Below, one piece after another: positions 27,217-36,409 of a DNA stretch of 64,000 nt. The notes beneath the pieces are model-generated. The model saw only the letters and a list, made by a program, of their open reading frames with translations, did not search any database and had not been told where the DNA came from. This DNA is from Acidobacteriota bacterium (GTDB lineage Bacteria > Acidobacteriota > Thermoanaerobaculia > Thermoanaerobaculales > Thermoanaerobaculaceae). Numbering within the stretch: position 1 is the stretch's first letter; each line of letters opens with the position of its first letter. The position numbers were made by a program, and so were the translations under genes. The stretch spans positions 1-64,000 of the forward strand of contig JACQZW010000066.1 of the NCBI GenBank assembly GCA_016213675.1, written 5' to 3'.

Positions 27217-28839
27217 TCAACTCTCGGCGGCGGGCGGGACCTTGTCGCAGGCGTACTCGGACAGCGCCGTGATGGTCAGCGACGGGTTCGAGCCGAGGTT
27301 CGCCCCGATCACGGTGGCGTCCATTACGTACAGTCCCGGGTACCCGAACACCTGGAACGAGGCGTCGATCACCCCTTCGTCGGGCGATCCGGCGATCGCG
27401 CAGCCGCCCAGGATGTGCGCCGTCGTGGACTGGTCGAGCAGCACCTCGTTGAGTGTGCTCTGCGGCACCGCATCGAGCTCCCGGCCGAGCTCGCGCGCGA
27501 CCTGGTTGGCGATGGGGATGTACGACGGGATGCGTTGCTGCCCCGCGGGCGGGTGCGACGACAGCGTCGGCCGGAACGGCCAGTAAACCTGCCGGCGCTG
27601 GCTGAGCCGGGTGTGGTTGTCGTTGGTCTGCATGACCAGCAGCACGTTCGACCGGGCCGCCTTGCCCCACGGCTTGTGGGCGCGCAGCCCCTCGATCGGG
27701 TGGCGGAACAGCTTGCGCAGCCACTTGAGCTGCCGGGGCCCGCCGGGGCCGCCGTCGGTCAGCGCCGTGCCGAGGAGGAGTAGGACGTCGGAGCCCTTCT
27801 GGAAGTGGACCATCTCCATCCGCGTGCGCTCGTCGACGTGCGCCTCGGCCTGGATCGCGACGCCCTCCCAGAGATCCGTGAGGCTCCGCGAGGTGATGCC
27901 GAGGAGCGCCTCCGAGTTGGTCCGCACGTAGTTGCCGAGCTGGTCCGACAGGTGCGGCAGGCTCCCCTTGCGCTTGCAGTCCAGGAGCAGCGGCACGGTT
28001 CCCAGCACGCCCCCCGAGACCACGACCTTCCGCGCCGTGAAGGCGCCGCGCTCGGCGAACACGCGGTCGGTGGACTTGCGCCAGCGGACGCGGTAGCCCC
28101 CGCCCGCCAAGGGCTCGATGACCTCCACCTGCGTCTCCGGGATGATCCGGGCGCCCCGCTTCTCGGCGAGGTACAGGTAGTTCTTGTCGAGGGTGTTCTT
28201 GGCGCCGACGCGGCAGCCGATCATGCAGCCGCCGCAGAACGTGCACCCCTTGCGCCGCGGCCCGTCGCCGCCGAAGTAGGGGTCGTCGGCCTCGACGTCC
28301 GGCTCGCCGAAATACACCCCGACGTTGGTGGGGTGGAAGCTGCTGCCGAACCCGCGCCGCTCGGCGACCCGGCGAAGCGCCTCGTCCCCCGCCCCCATGC
28401 GCGGCGTCGCCACGGAGCCGAGCATGCGCCGGGCGGTCGCGTAGTGCGGCGGCATGACCCCCCGCCAGTCCTCGAGCTGCTTCCACAGGGGATCGTCCCA
28501 GACGATCTCGTCGGGCGACAGGTGGGTGTTGGCGTAGAGCAGGCTGCCACCGCCGACGCCGATCCCGTAGAGGATCAGGAAGTCGCGGAACAGGTGCATG
28601 CCCCAGGTGCCGTAGCAGCCGACCCAGGGCAACCAGAACGACCGCGGGATGTTCCAGTTGGTGGTGGGGAAGTCCTCCGGGCGCCAGCGCCTGCCCTTCT
28701 CGAGGACCCAGACGCGGTAGCCCTTCTCGGAGAAGCGCAAAGCCGCCACCGAGCCTCCGAACCCCGAGCCGACGATCAGCACGTCGGTGTCGAAGTCGCC
28801 TGGCTTCTGTGCTTTCCCTGCAGGTACGAGGTCGCTCAT
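27217..28839 (-). CDS. GMC-family FAD oxidoreductase
   Basis: This 540-aa flavoprotein has the dinucleotide-binding motif VLIVGSGFGGSVAAL (about 20-34), the FAD-linked GIGVGGGSLLYAN and a C-terminal half with HILGGC and PSLTITALSEYA. It resembles cholesterol oxidase-type GMC enzymes. A Cys-rich loop GCTFCGGCMIGCRVGAKN suggests a ferredoxin-like metal site, which a subset of bacterial GMC proteins carry. The substrate (an alcohol or steroid-like compound) cannot be told from sequence. The promoter -10 box lies only 8 nt before the ATG. Confidence 0.88.
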   Translation of the reverse strand: MSDLVPAGKAQKPGDFDTDVLIVGSGFGGSVAALRFSEKGYRVWVLEKGRRWRPEDFPTTNWNIPRSFWLPWVGCYGTWGMHLFRDFLILYGIGVGGGSLLYANTHLSPDEIVWDDPLWKQLEDWRGVMPPHYATARRMLGSVATPRMGAGDEALRRVAERRGFGSSFHPTNVGVYFGEPDVEADDPYFGGDGPRRKGCTFCGGCMIGCRVGAKNTLDKNYLYLAEKRGARIIPETQVEVIEPLAGGGYRVRWRKSTDRVFAERGAFTARKVVVSGGVLGTVPLLLDCKRKGSLPHLSDQLGNYVRTNSEALLGITSRSLTDLWEGVAIQAEAHVDERTRMEMVHFQKGSDVLLLLGTALTDGGPGGPRQLKWLRKLFRHPIEGLRAHKPWGKAARSNVLLVMQTNDNHTRLSQRRQVYWPFRPTLSSHPPAGQQRIPSYIPIANQVARELGRELDAVPQSTLNEVLLDQSTTAHILGGCAIAGSPDEGVIDASFQVFGYPGLYVMDATVIGANLGSNPSLTITALSEYACDKVPPAAES

Positions 28840-28847
28840 GTGACCTC

Positions 28848-28876
28848 AATGTAGACGACATGCCGCACCGCGTCAA
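28848..28876 (-). promoter_or_regulatory. Promoter of the GMC gene with very short or absent leader
   Basis: TTGACG-N17-TACATT on the minus strand. The -10 box ends 8 nt before ATG 28839, so transcription should begin at or within a few bases of the start codon. Confidence 0.6.
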
Positions 28877-28880
28877 CGGT

Positions 28881-28984
28881 GAGAAGGCAGGAGGAAGGGA
28901 GAAGAAGGGCCGGAGAGAGGCAGACGAAAGGCAGGAGTAAGGCACCTGCCCTCTTCCTGCCCTCTTCCTGCCTTCCCGTCTCTC
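28881..28984. repeat. Purine-rich/pyrimidine-rich inverted segment
   Basis: An A/G-rich strand (about 28881-28943) faces a C/T-rich strand (28945-28984). AAGGCAGGA on the left is inverted on the right, and the right arm holds the tandem 11-mer CTGCCCTCTTC twice. It lies between the stop of the DUF58 gene and the GMC promoter. Confidence 0.5.
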
Positions 28985-30284
28985 AGGCGGCGCGGACCCG
29001 GAGCATCTCGAGGTACCCGCCTAGAGTCTCGAGCGCGAGGGTGTCGGCGGCCGCGGTCACCACCCGCACCCCGGCACGGCGGAGGTGGCGCGCCAGGCGC
29101 CGGTTGGCCAGGGTGATCTCCATGCTCGCCACCTTGGCGAAGGCGTCCTCGACGGTGGCCGGCGCGCCGAACGCGAGGTGGCCGATCTCCGGGTCCTCCA
29201 GGTTGACGAGGAACGGCCGGTGGCGCAGCTCGAGGCGGAGCATCGCCTCGCGCAGCAGCTCGGCGGCGGCGAGGTCGACCACCGAGGTGAACAGCACCAC
29301 GACAGCGCGCCGCGGTTCGGCCGCGTACGCCGCCTCGGCGGCCGCGTCGTACGCCGGCTCGGCGAGCCGCGCCTGGACGTCGTAGAGCGCCCGGTAGGCG
29401 CGGGCCAGGCCGCCCGTCGAGGGGCGCACCCGGACGATGCGCTCCACGCGGTCCGCGAAGGGGATCACCGTCACGCGGTCTCCTCTCGCCGCCGCTACCC
29501 GGGTGAGCGCCAGCGCGGTGGCCAGCGCGTGGTCGAGCTTGGACCTCCCACCGTCGAGGGAGGTCATCGCGCGGGCGCAGTCGAGGAGGATGACCAGCCG
29601 CCCGCCGCGCTCCCAGGTGTCCTCGCGGGTGATCAGTCGGCCGTGCCGGGCCGTCGCCTTCCAGTGCACCCGGCTCAGCGGGTCGCCGGGCAGGTACTCG
29701 CGGAGGGCGTAGGGCTCGCTGCCGATGCCGTGGTGCCGCAACTGCGCCTGCCCGAGCTGGCGGCGGTGCGCGAGGACGAGCAGCCGCGCGACCCGGCCTT
29801 CCCAGCGAACCTGTGGGTACACGCGCTGGCGTTCCGGCGGCAGCAGGTCGCGCTGCGCCCAGGCCAGGCCCCACGGTCCGCGGACTCGCGCGGTCAGCGG
29901 CGCCACCTCGTGCTCGCCCCGCAGGCGCGGCGAGATCGGGTACCGCCAGCGCGCCGGGACGGCGACGGACACCGTCAACTCGTGGCGTAACGGCGCCGCC
30001 GCGAGCCCCGGGTGCAGACCCTCGCGCAGCCAGACGGTGGCGCCAGCAGACCCGCCGGTCAGCTCGACCTCGACCTCGGCGGCCGTCCCCTGGGTGAGCA
30101 GCGTCGGCCATCGGCGCCACGCCGCCAGCGGAACCCGGCGGGCACGGGCCAGGTCGACCAGGAGACCGCCGAGGATCGCGGCGTCGAGCGCCAGTCCGGC
30201 CCACACCAGCGCCGGCGCCACGACGCCCGCGGCGAACAGCACGGCGACCAGGGAGAGGGCGATGAAGGTCCGTCCGGTCGGCAC
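28983..30284 (-). CDS. DUF58 protein (VWA-like, MoxR partner)
   Basis: This 433-aa protein has an N-terminal hydrophobic pair (ALVWAGLALDAAILGGLL region) and the DUF58 core (about 190-433). The core contains EYLPGDPLSRVHWKATARHG, VILLDCARAM with VWA/MIDAS-like Asp, and a Ser/Asp-rich loop. DUF58 proteins work with MoxR AAA+ ATPases as chaperone-like pairs. GTG 30284 is the first start after the MoxR stop (2 nt apart); the frame is open further upstream inside moxR, which I regard as a shadow. It is the last gene of the seven-gene cluster. Confidence 0.88.
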   Translation of the reverse strand: MPTGRTFIALSLVAVLFAAGVVAPALVWAGLALDAAILGGLLVDLARARRVPLAAWRRWPTLLTQGTAAEVEVELTGGSAGATVWLREGLHPGLAAAPLRHELTVSVAVPARWRYPISPRLRGEHEVAPLTARVRGPWGLAWAQRDLLPPERQRVYPQVRWEGRVARLLVLAHRRQLGQAQLRHHGIGSEPYALREYLPGDPLSRVHWKATARHGRLITREDTWERGGRLVILLDCARAMTSLDGGRSKLDHALATALALTRVAAARGDRVTVIPFADRVERIVRVRPSTGGLARAYRALYDVQARLAEPAYDAAAEAAYAAEPRRAVVVLFTSVVDLAAAELLREAMLRLELRHRPFLVNLEDPEIGHLAFGAPATVEDAFAKVASMEITLANRRLARHLRRAGVRVVTAAADTLALETLGGYLEMLRVRAA

Positions 30285-30286
30285 GG

Positions 30287-31264
30287 TCAGTGCGGGACCT
30301 CCACCCGGGCGGCCACCTCGTCGAGGATCCTCTCGACGGTCTGTCCTTCGAGCTCCGACTCGGCGGTGAGCAGCAGCCGGTGGCCCCAGCACGCCCCGAG
30401 CAGGCGTTTGAGGTCGTCGGGGACCACGTACTCGCGTCCGTCGAGCAGCGCCGCGGCCCGCGCCGTCTCGAGGAGGGCCAACGCCCCGCGCGGGCTGATC
30501 CCGAGCTCGACGTGCGGCGAGGTGCGGACCGCCACGGCGAGACGCCCGACGTAGTCGAGCAGCTCCTCGGCCACGTGCACGCGCGCGGAGGCGGTGCGGA
30601 GGTCGTCCGTCTCGCCCGGCGCCACGACCGCCTCGGGCAACCGGGCCGAGCCGGTCCACCCGGCCAGCCGTCCGCCCACCGCGCGGCGGTACAGCTCGAT
30701 CTCGGCCTCGTGGTCCGGTAGGCCCATCTCCACGCGGGCGAGGAAGCGATCGAGCTGCGCCTCGGGAAGCGGGTAGGTCCCCTCGAACTCCACCGGGTTC
30801 GAGGTGGCGATGACGAAGAACCCCGGGTGGAGCGCGTGGGACACGCCGTCGATCGACACCTGCCGCTCCTGCATCGCCTCGAGCAGCGCCGACTGCGTCT
30901 TCGGCGGTGTCCGGTTGATCTCGTCGGCCATCAGCACCTCGGTGAAGACCGGGCCGCGAACCAGGCGAAAGCCGCCCGACGCACCCTCGAACACGTTGGT
31001 GCCGATGACGTCCGAAGGCATCAGGTCGGGGGTGAACTGGATGCGGGTGAAGCGAACCCCGAGGCAGGCGGCGAACGCCCGCGCCAGCAGTGTCTTGCCG
31101 ATTCCCGGAACCCCCTCGAGGAGCACGTGCCCGCCGGCCATGTACGCCGCGACCAGCGTCTCGATGGAGTGCCGCTGGCCGAGGACGCAGCCGTCCAGGG
31201 TGGTGACCATCCTCCTCGCCGCCTCGATCGTGCGGGCCAGCGGGACTTCGTGAGTTGCGCTCAT
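30287..31264 (-). CDS. MoxR-family AAA+ ATPase
   Basis: This 325-aa ATPase has Walker A GVPGIGKT, Walker [13 protein letters not shown], sensor [23 protein letters not shown] and the winged C-terminal domain. MoxR proteins couple ATP use to folding or activation of VWA/DUF58 partners; the partner is encoded 2 nt downstream. ATG 31264 overlaps the previous stop (ATGA), which supports translational coupling. Confidence 0.93.
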   Translation of the reverse strand: MSATHEVPLARTIEAARRMVTTLDGCVLGQRHSIETLVAAYMAGGHVLLEGVPGIGKTLLARAFAACLGVRFTRIQFTPDLMPSDVIGTNVFEGASGGFRLVRGPVFTEVLMADEINRTPPKTQSALLEAMQERQVSIDGVSHALHPGFFVIATSNPVEFEGTYPLPEAQLDRFLARVEMGLPDHEAEIELYRRAVGGRLAGWTGSARLPEAVVAPGETDDLRTASARVHVAEELLDYVGRLAVAVRTSPHVELGISPRGALALLETARAAALLDGREYVVPDDLKRLLGACWGHRLLLTAESELEGQTVERILDEVAARVEVPH

Positions 31265-32349
31265 GGTTCGACCCTCCGTTCCGACTGCAACGCCGCGAGC
31301 TCGCGGCCCAGCGCGACGAGCGCTCGCCCGTCCACTTTCGTCCCCGCCTCGGCCGCCCGGCCGGCGAAGTCCAGGCGCGGGCTCAGCTCGCTCGCGCGGG
31401 AACGCATCAGCCGCGCCGCGTCGGCGTGGTGGCCGAGCCTGTCGTGGAGCACACCGAGACCGCGCAGGAAGCCGGCCGGCGAGCCCGCCGCCACTGTCCG
31501 CTCGCGCCACGGCGGCCCGAAGCGACGGGACAGCACCACGACAGCCAAGGCGTAGAGCAGGCCGAGCTGGCCCGCCAAGAGGCCTAACCCGGGTCCGAGC
31601 CGCGCGCTCGAGACGGCCGCAGTGCCCACGAGTCCGTGGTGAAACTCGTCGAAGCACCACGACGCGTGGAGCGACGACCGGAGCGTCTCCAGGAGGTCGA
31701 CGCTTCCGGACTCGGTCAGCCGGCAGTTGGACAGGAGCTCGGCCGGCACGACGACGACCGTGCCCCGCCCGCGGCGGAACGCGAACGCGACCGCCGTCGC
31801 CTCCGGGCCGACGAGCAGGACCTCGGAACCGGAAGGCGGCGCGGGAAGCCAGTGCGGCACCCGCAGTCGCGTCGACCGGCCGGTCGCCGATCCCGGCGAC
31901 GCCACCCTCCACTCGGCGTCGACGAAACTCCGCCACGCCAGCGGAGCGAGAGGCGGCTCGCCGCGCACCCGGCGGGTCCGTACCCCGAGCTCGGCGAGCA
32001 GCGCCGCCTCGGCCGACTGCGCCGCCGGGCCGGGAGAGTACGCCAGCACGAGCGCCCCACCGCGATTGAGGTGCTCGCGCGCCGCCCTCGCCTCGAAGTC
32101 CCAGGCCCCGCGGCGCCACGGGAACGCTGTCAGCAGCACGGTATCGGCGGCCAGGCCGCGTGCCTCGCGGTCGAGCAGCGCGACCTCGGCGCCGGACTCC
32201 TCGAGGACGAGCCGGGCTGCGAGCAGGCCGGCGGGGCCGCGCGACATGGCGCTGGGACCAGCCCCCCCCCGCGCGGCGAGGAGGAACGCCGACCCGACGA
32301 TGGCGGCCGCGAGCGCCGCGACGAGGAGCACCCACTCCGGGCGCCTCAT
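31261..32349 (-). CDS. DUF4350-domain membrane protein
   Basis: This 362-aa protein has an N-terminal TM ([19 protein letters not shown]), a soluble domain (about 40-250) resembling a GATase-like DUF4350 fold and a second hydrophobic segment near 265-285 ([17 protein letters not shown]). It then has a charged helical tail. DUF4350 proteins recur beside moxR and DUF58 genes. Here it starts 4 bp inside the DUF4129 gene's 3' end and ends 4 bp into moxR. No enzyme motif is seen. Confidence 0.82.
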   Translation of the reverse strand: MRRPEWVLLVAALAAAIVGSAFLLAARGGAGPSAMSRGPAGLLAARLVLEESGAEVALLDREARGLAADTVLLTAFPWRRGAWDFEARAAREHLNRGGALVLAYSPGPAAQSAEAALLAELGVRTRRVRGEPPLAPLAWRSFVDAEWRVASPGSATGRSTRLRVPHWLPAPPSGSEVLLVGPEATAVAFAFRRGRGTVVVVPAELLSNCRLTESGSVDLLETLRSSLHASWCFDEFHHGLVGTAAVSSARLGPGLGLLAGQLGLLYALAVVVLSRRFGPPWRERTVAAGSPAGFLRGLGVLHDRLGHHADAARLMRSRASELSPRLDFAGRAAEAGTKVDGRALVALGRELAALQSERRVEP

Positions 32350-33017
32350 CGCAGCGCCCCCTCGAGCCGGGCGACGAGCGACCGGACCTCGGCGACCGAC
32401 GGGACGCGCGGCCCGTAGGTGAAACCGTCCAGGGCGCCCACCGGTGGGCTAAGGTCCTCGCGCCGGCAGCGCCGGACGAGCTCGCCGCTGGTCCAGGCGG
32501 GATCGACGACCGCCGCGCCCAGCGAACGCGCCAGCCACCACCAGGCTGCCTCCAGGGCGCCCGGCACGTCGCCGCCCGCCAGGGCCTCGTCGAGGCTCCG
32601 CCGCCACGCCTGCGCGTCGTGCGCCGGCGCCGGCGCGGACGGCCGGTCGGCGGCCGCCTCGGTGGCCCGCGGCGGTCGCCGGCGCCGGACCGCTCGGAGG
32701 GCGACCACGACCAGGAGCACGAGGGACAGGCCGACGACGACGGCGGCCGCCCACTCGAGGCCGGGGGCCGTTACGCCGACGGCCCTGAGGGAGCGGCCGA
32801 TCAGCTCGCCGACCCGGCGCACGAACGCCTCGACCACGTCCTGGATCCAGCCCTGCCAGCCGACCTGGGGGACGACGGTGTCGATGTCGTTCGCCGCCAC
32901 GATGCGCCGGACCGCCGACTCGTCGCCGCGCGCCGCGACGACGAGGGGCGGCGCGGCGGACGTGGCGGCCGCAGATCCGACCAGCACCGCCGACAGTGAG
33001 GACGCCAACCCGATCAC
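32346..33017 (-). CDS. DUF4129-domain membrane protein
   Basis: This 223-aa protein has a signal-like start, a TM helix about 95-115 ([18 protein letters not shown]) and a cytoplasmic C-terminal DUF4129 domain ([27 protein letters not shown]...LVRR). GTG 33017 overlaps the previous stop by 4 bp (GTGA). DUF4129 genes are standard members of moxR-DUF58 clusters; function is unknown but envelope-linked. Confidence 0.8.
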   Translation of the reverse strand: MIGLASSLSAVLVGSAAATSAAPPLVVAARGDESAVRRIVAANDIDTVVPQVGWQGWIQDVVEAFVRRVGELIGRSLRAVGVTAPGLEWAAAVVVGLSLVLLVVVALRAVRRRRPPRATEAAADRPSAPAPAHDAQAWRRSLDEALAGGDVPGALEAAWWWLARSLGAAVVDPAWTSGELVRRCRREDLSPPVGALDGFTYGPRVPSVAEVRSLVARLEGALR

Positions 33018-33928
33018 GGCGGGGACACTCCGGGACCGGCCGGCACACCCACCCTCGCCTCGAGGGCGGCGACGGCGGCCTCGAGATCGCCGCCCTCCTT
33101 CCGGCGCCGCAAGTCGAAGTAGAGCAGGGTCAGCCCGAAGGAGAGGTAGAGGGTCACGGCGACCTCGGCCAGGCTGCCGAGGATCGCTCCTGGCACCTGC
33201 AGCCAGAGTAACGACTCCATCAAGACGGCCGGGTCGGCCGCCTCGCCGGACGCGGCGTTCTTGAAGATGACCACCTGCTGGGCGATGACGAACGGGAGCT
33301 GGACCATGAAGCTCACCGCGTACGAGATCAGCCCGCCGACCATGAACATCAGGAACGTCTTCAGCATCGAGCTCGACGACCACTCGCGGCGCGGGTTGAA
33401 GCGGGCGATCGCGCCGCTGCGCCTGAGCGCCTCGACCCCGAACGACCCCTCGTCGCGCATCACCGGCAGCGTGTACGCGAGCAACAGGCCAACGTAGATG
33501 GCGGGGAAGAAGCAGAACAAGAACGCGACGACGGTGGCCACCGTGCCGAGAACGATCGTGCCGATCACGCGCGGCCGGGCCATGAACCCCCAGCACGCGC
33601 CCATCGACAGGGGTCGGGCCGCCACGACGTCCACCGTGCCGGCCATCATTGCCCCGTAGGCCACCATCTTGATCGCGACGAACGCCGCGATGCCGAGCAT
33701 GAACAACGCGAACGAGCCCATCACGGCGGGGAACGCAGGCGCCGCCCCGAGCCGAGACATGCCGGCCATCCACCTCGCCTGGGCGACCGTGAGGGCCACG
33801 GTTCCGAGCAGGACCGGCAGCGCCACGCTCGGGAATATCGCCCGGAAGTGGCGGCGGGTCAGGGTCATCGCCTCGTCGATCAGGACCCGGAACGGCAGGG
33901 TCTCGAGCACGCCGGTGCCCTCACTCAT
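33014..33928 (-). CDS. Polytopic membrane protein of the MoxR cluster
   Basis: This 304-aa protein has about six hydrophobic segments (for example VALPVLLGTVALTVA, FALFMLGIAAFVAIKM and IVLGTVATVVAFLFCFFPAIYVG). The pattern resembles the glycerophosphodiester-phosphodiesterase membrane-domain family without an enzyme domain. The C terminus is a charged helix. It overlaps both neighbours. Its role is unknown; membrane placement and operon membership link it to the MoxR system. Confidence 0.75.
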   Translation of the reverse strand: MSEGTGVLETLPFRVLIDEAMTLTRRHFRAIFPSVALPVLLGTVALTVAQARWMAGMSRLGAAPAFPAVMGSFALFMLGIAAFVAIKMVAYGAMMAGTVDVVAARPLSMGACWGFMARPRVIGTIVLGTVATVVAFLFCFFPAIYVGLLLAYTLPVMRDEGSFGVEALRRSGAIARFNPRREWSSSSMLKTFLMFMVGGLISYAVSFMVQLPFVIAQQVVIFKNAASGEAADPAVLMESLLWLQVPGAILGSLAEVAVTLYLSFGLTLLYFDLRRRKEGGDLEAAVAALEARVGVPAGPGVSPP

Positions 33929-34889
33929 GGCCGGCTCCGGTCGTGAACGGGTTGGTCGCGACGACCAGGAACAGCGCCTCGAGGGCCAGCCCGAGGGCGA
34001 TCTTGAGGCCGGTCGGCACCGAGACGGCGGGCGAGACCACCGCTTCGACGACCGCCAGCACGACGAACCACGGCAGGCAGCCGAGGACGACGAGCAGCGA
34101 GTCGCGGCCGGCGTCGCGCAACACGTCCCGGCGCGGGCGGTCCTCGGCGACCACCAAGGCGCGGCCCACCGAGAGCCCGGCGGCGGCGGTGACGATGATC
34201 AGCGTCAGCTCGAGCGGCCCGTGTGCCGCGACGAAACCCAAGAGTTCACCGGCCAGCGAGAAGTGGGCGGTCACCGCGATCACCGCGCCGAGCATGAAGC
34301 CGTTGAGCAGCACCACGTAGAACGAGCCGAGACCGGCGAGCGCCCCACCGGCCCACCCGGTCAACGCCACCGTCATGTTGTTGGTCGCGATCCCCGAGCC
34401 CGACACCGCCGGCGGCACCGAGGAGGTCAGCGACTCCGTCCACAGCCTGCCCTCCTCGAGCCCGGCCAGGGCATCCGGCCCGAGGAACACCCCGGCGACC
34501 TCGGGTCGTACCGCGGTGAGCACGAGGCCGGTGAGGACAGCGACGAGGAACAGCGGCACCACGACCGCGAGCAGGTGGGCCTGGCGACGGAACGCGGCGG
34601 GGAAGACGCGGAGGAGGAAGTGCACCGGGCCGCGGACACCCCGTCCCCGCTCCCGATGGAGGAAGTGGGTGCCGTCGAGGGCGAGCCCGGAGAGCCGCCG
34701 CGCCGCCCCCGTCCCGGGGAAGCGCGCCCCGGCCAGCGCGTGGTCGTGCAGCACCTGGCGGTACAGCAGGCCGAGTCGTTCGAGCTCCGTGTGCCCGACG
34801 CGCCTGACGTGCTCGCGAGCCGTTGCGAGCGCCGCGTCGAACTCGTCCCACACCGGCCGGCGCTGCTCGACGAAGCGCGCGTAGTCCAT
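33921..34889 (-). CDS. Stage II sporulation protein M (SpoIIM)-family membrane protein
   Basis: This 322-aa protein has a soluble N-terminal helix-rich part (about 1-115) and then several membrane helices. The core resembles SpoIIM/UPF DUF95 (NNMTVALTGWAGG, then FYVVLLNGFMLGAVIAV). Despite the family name, such proteins are common in non-sporulating bacteria next to RDD and moxR genes. The start ATG 34889 shares one base with the RDD stop (TGATG). Confidence 0.85.
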   Translation of the reverse strand: MDYARFVEQRRPVWDEFDAALATAREHVRRVGHTELERLGLLYRQVLHDHALAGARFPGTGAARRLSGLALDGTHFLHRERGRGVRGPVHFLLRVFPAAFRRQAHLLAVVVPLFLVAVLTGLVLTAVRPEVAGVFLGPDALAGLEEGRLWTESLTSSVPPAVSGSGIATNNMTVALTGWAGGALAGLGSFYVVLLNGFMLGAVIAVTAHFSLAGELLGFVAAHGPLELTLIIVTAAAGLSVGRALVVAEDRPRRDVLRDAGRDSLLVVLGCLPWFVVLAVVEAVVSPAVSVPTGLKIALGLALEALFLVVATNPFTTGAGHE

Positions 34890-35602
34890 CAGGCCGGCCT
34901 CGAAGTCAAGGAGGCGCGCAGGACCGCGACCGGGTCGGCGGCGCGGTCGACCCCGGCCAGGAAGCCCGGGTCCGTCCGGTCGATGACCGCGAGCAGGCGG
35001 CCGGCCAGCGCCTGGGCGCGCTCCCCGTCGAGGTCGCCGGCCCGGCGCAGCAGCGCCTCGGCGACGGCGACCTCGCCGGCCCCCCACCCGGCGGGGACCC
35101 GGAGGAGGGTCACCTCGCCGTCGCGGCGCTGGTCGTGGACGACGAGCGTGCCCGCGATGCGGTCGCCCAGCCGGCGGGCCAGCGGATCCGACGCGATCAG
35201 CGGGAGCCCGGCGAGCAGGTCCACGGAGCGGAAGACGTTGCGGACGACGAGGGCGGAGGCGGAGGGGCTGCCGCCGCCGCGGCTCACCACCCGCAGCCGG
35301 AGGACTGCCTTGCCCGGGGTGCGGCCGCCCAGGGCCAGCTCCATCCCCGCGAAGTAGCCCCAGTCGATGACGAAGTACCCGGCGATCCCGACGGCGATCC
35401 CCCACCCGCCCCGCAGCCCGTCGACCAGCGTGGCGAGGAAGACCACGCCGATGACCCACACCACGGTGATCGCGCCCACCAGCATGTAGTCGAGGAAGAC
35501 CGCCAGCACGCGGCTGCCGGCACCCGCGATGGGGAGTTCGAGCGGGACGTTGTCCAATCCCAGGACCGTGTGCTCGCCGATGTTGGACTCGGGAGTCGCC
35601 AT
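34889..35602 (-). CDS. RDD-family membrane protein
   Basis: This 237-aa protein begins with a short soluble stretch and then the RDD domain: the GSRVLAVFLDYMLVGAI Arg-Asp helix, a second helix and the GGRTPGKAVLRLRVV signature. The C-terminal about 75 residues are charged. It is the first gene of the seven-gene cluster RDD-SpoIIM-membrane protein-DUF4129-DUF4350-MoxR-DUF58. RDD proteins have varied or unknown transport roles. Confidence 0.88.
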   Translation of the reverse strand: MATPESNIGEHTVLGLDNVPLELPIAGAGSRVLAVFLDYMLVGAITVVWVIGVVFLATLVDGLRGGWGIAVGIAGYFVIDWGYFAGMELALGGRTPGKAVLRLRVVSRGGGSPSASALVVRNVFRSVDLLAGLPLIASDPLARRLGDRIAGTLVVHDQRRDGEVTLLRVPAGWGAGEVAVAEALLRRAGDLDGERAQALAGRLLAVIDRTDPGFLAGVDRAADPVAVLRASLTSRPA

Positions 35603-35660
35603 CCGCGGGAGAGCTTACCTCACTGCCGCCCACCCCTTCGGAGGCCAAGCACGACCCGCG

Positions 35661-35686
35661 ACTCGGGACTCAGGATCCGGGACCGG
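35661..35686. repeat. GGGACC-type dispersed repeat
   Basis: CTCGGGACTCAGGATCCGGG and neighbouring bases form one member of a short G/C-rich repeat family found in many spacers of this window. It lies directly before the pyrH stop. Confidence 0.4.
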
Positions 35687-36409
35687 CTACTTGACGCGGA
35701 CGACCGAGCCGACGTCCTCGCCCAGCACCACCCGGCGGATGTTGCCCGGCACCCGGATGTTGAAGATCCGGATCGGGATCTTCGAGTTCTGGCAGAGCGA
35801 CACCGCGGCGGCGTCCATGATCTTCAGGCCGTGCTCGAGCAGGTAGTGGTAGTCGGTTTCCTTGACCAGCTTGGCACCGGCATCCCGCACCGGGTCGGCG
35901 GTGTACAGCCCGTCGACCTTGGTGCCCTTGAGCAGGGCGTCGGCGTGCATCTCGCTGGCGCGCAAGGCGGCCGCCGAGTCGGTGGTGAAGAACGGGTTCC
36001 CGGTCCCCGCCGCGAATATCACGACGCGGCCCTTTTCCAGGTGGCGCAGCGCGCGCCGCCGGATGAACGGCTCCGCCACCTGGCGCACCTCGATCGCCGT
36101 CTGCACTCGGGTGTTGACTCCGCGCTTCTCCAACGCGTCCTGGAGCGCGAGGCCGTTGACGATCGTGGCCAGCATCCCCATCAGGTCACCGGTCACCCGG
36201 TCGAGCCCCTGCTCGGTGGCGGCGACCCCGCGAATGATGTTCCCGCCGCCGATGACGATCGCCACCTCGACGCCCAGGGCGTGCACGTCGGCGATCTCGG
36301 CGGCGAGGACGGGCAGCACCTCCGGCGCGATGCCGAAGGGCTGGTTGCCCATCAGCACCTCGCCCGAGAGCTTGAGGACGACGCGGCGGTAGACCGGTTC
36401 GGCGTTCAC
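35687..36409 (-). CDS. pyrH: Uridylate kinase
   Basis: This 240-aa UMP kinase has the amino-acid-kinase fold: VVLKLSGEVLMG at the start, the IVIGGGNIIRG nucleotide loop, the UMP-site TGDLMGMLATIVNGLALQ and a FFTTDSAAALRASE stretch. It phosphorylates UMP to UDP. Its ATG overlaps the tsf stop (ATGA), as in the common rpsB-tsf-pyrH order. The usual next gene, frr (ribosome recycling factor), is not in its place; the RDD gene starts 84 bp downstream. Confidence 0.96.
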   Translation of the reverse strand: MNAEPVYRRVVLKLSGEVLMGNQPFGIAPEVLPVLAAEIADVHALGVEVAIVIGGGNIIRGVAATEQGLDRVTGDLMGMLATIVNGLALQDALEKRGVNTRVQTAIEVRQVAEPFIRRRALRHLEKGRVVIFAAGTGNPFFTTDSAAALRASEMHADALLKGTKVDGLYTADPVRDAGAKLVKETDYHYLLEHGLKIMDAAAVSLCQNSKIPIRIFNIRVPGNIRRVVLGEDVGSVVRVK

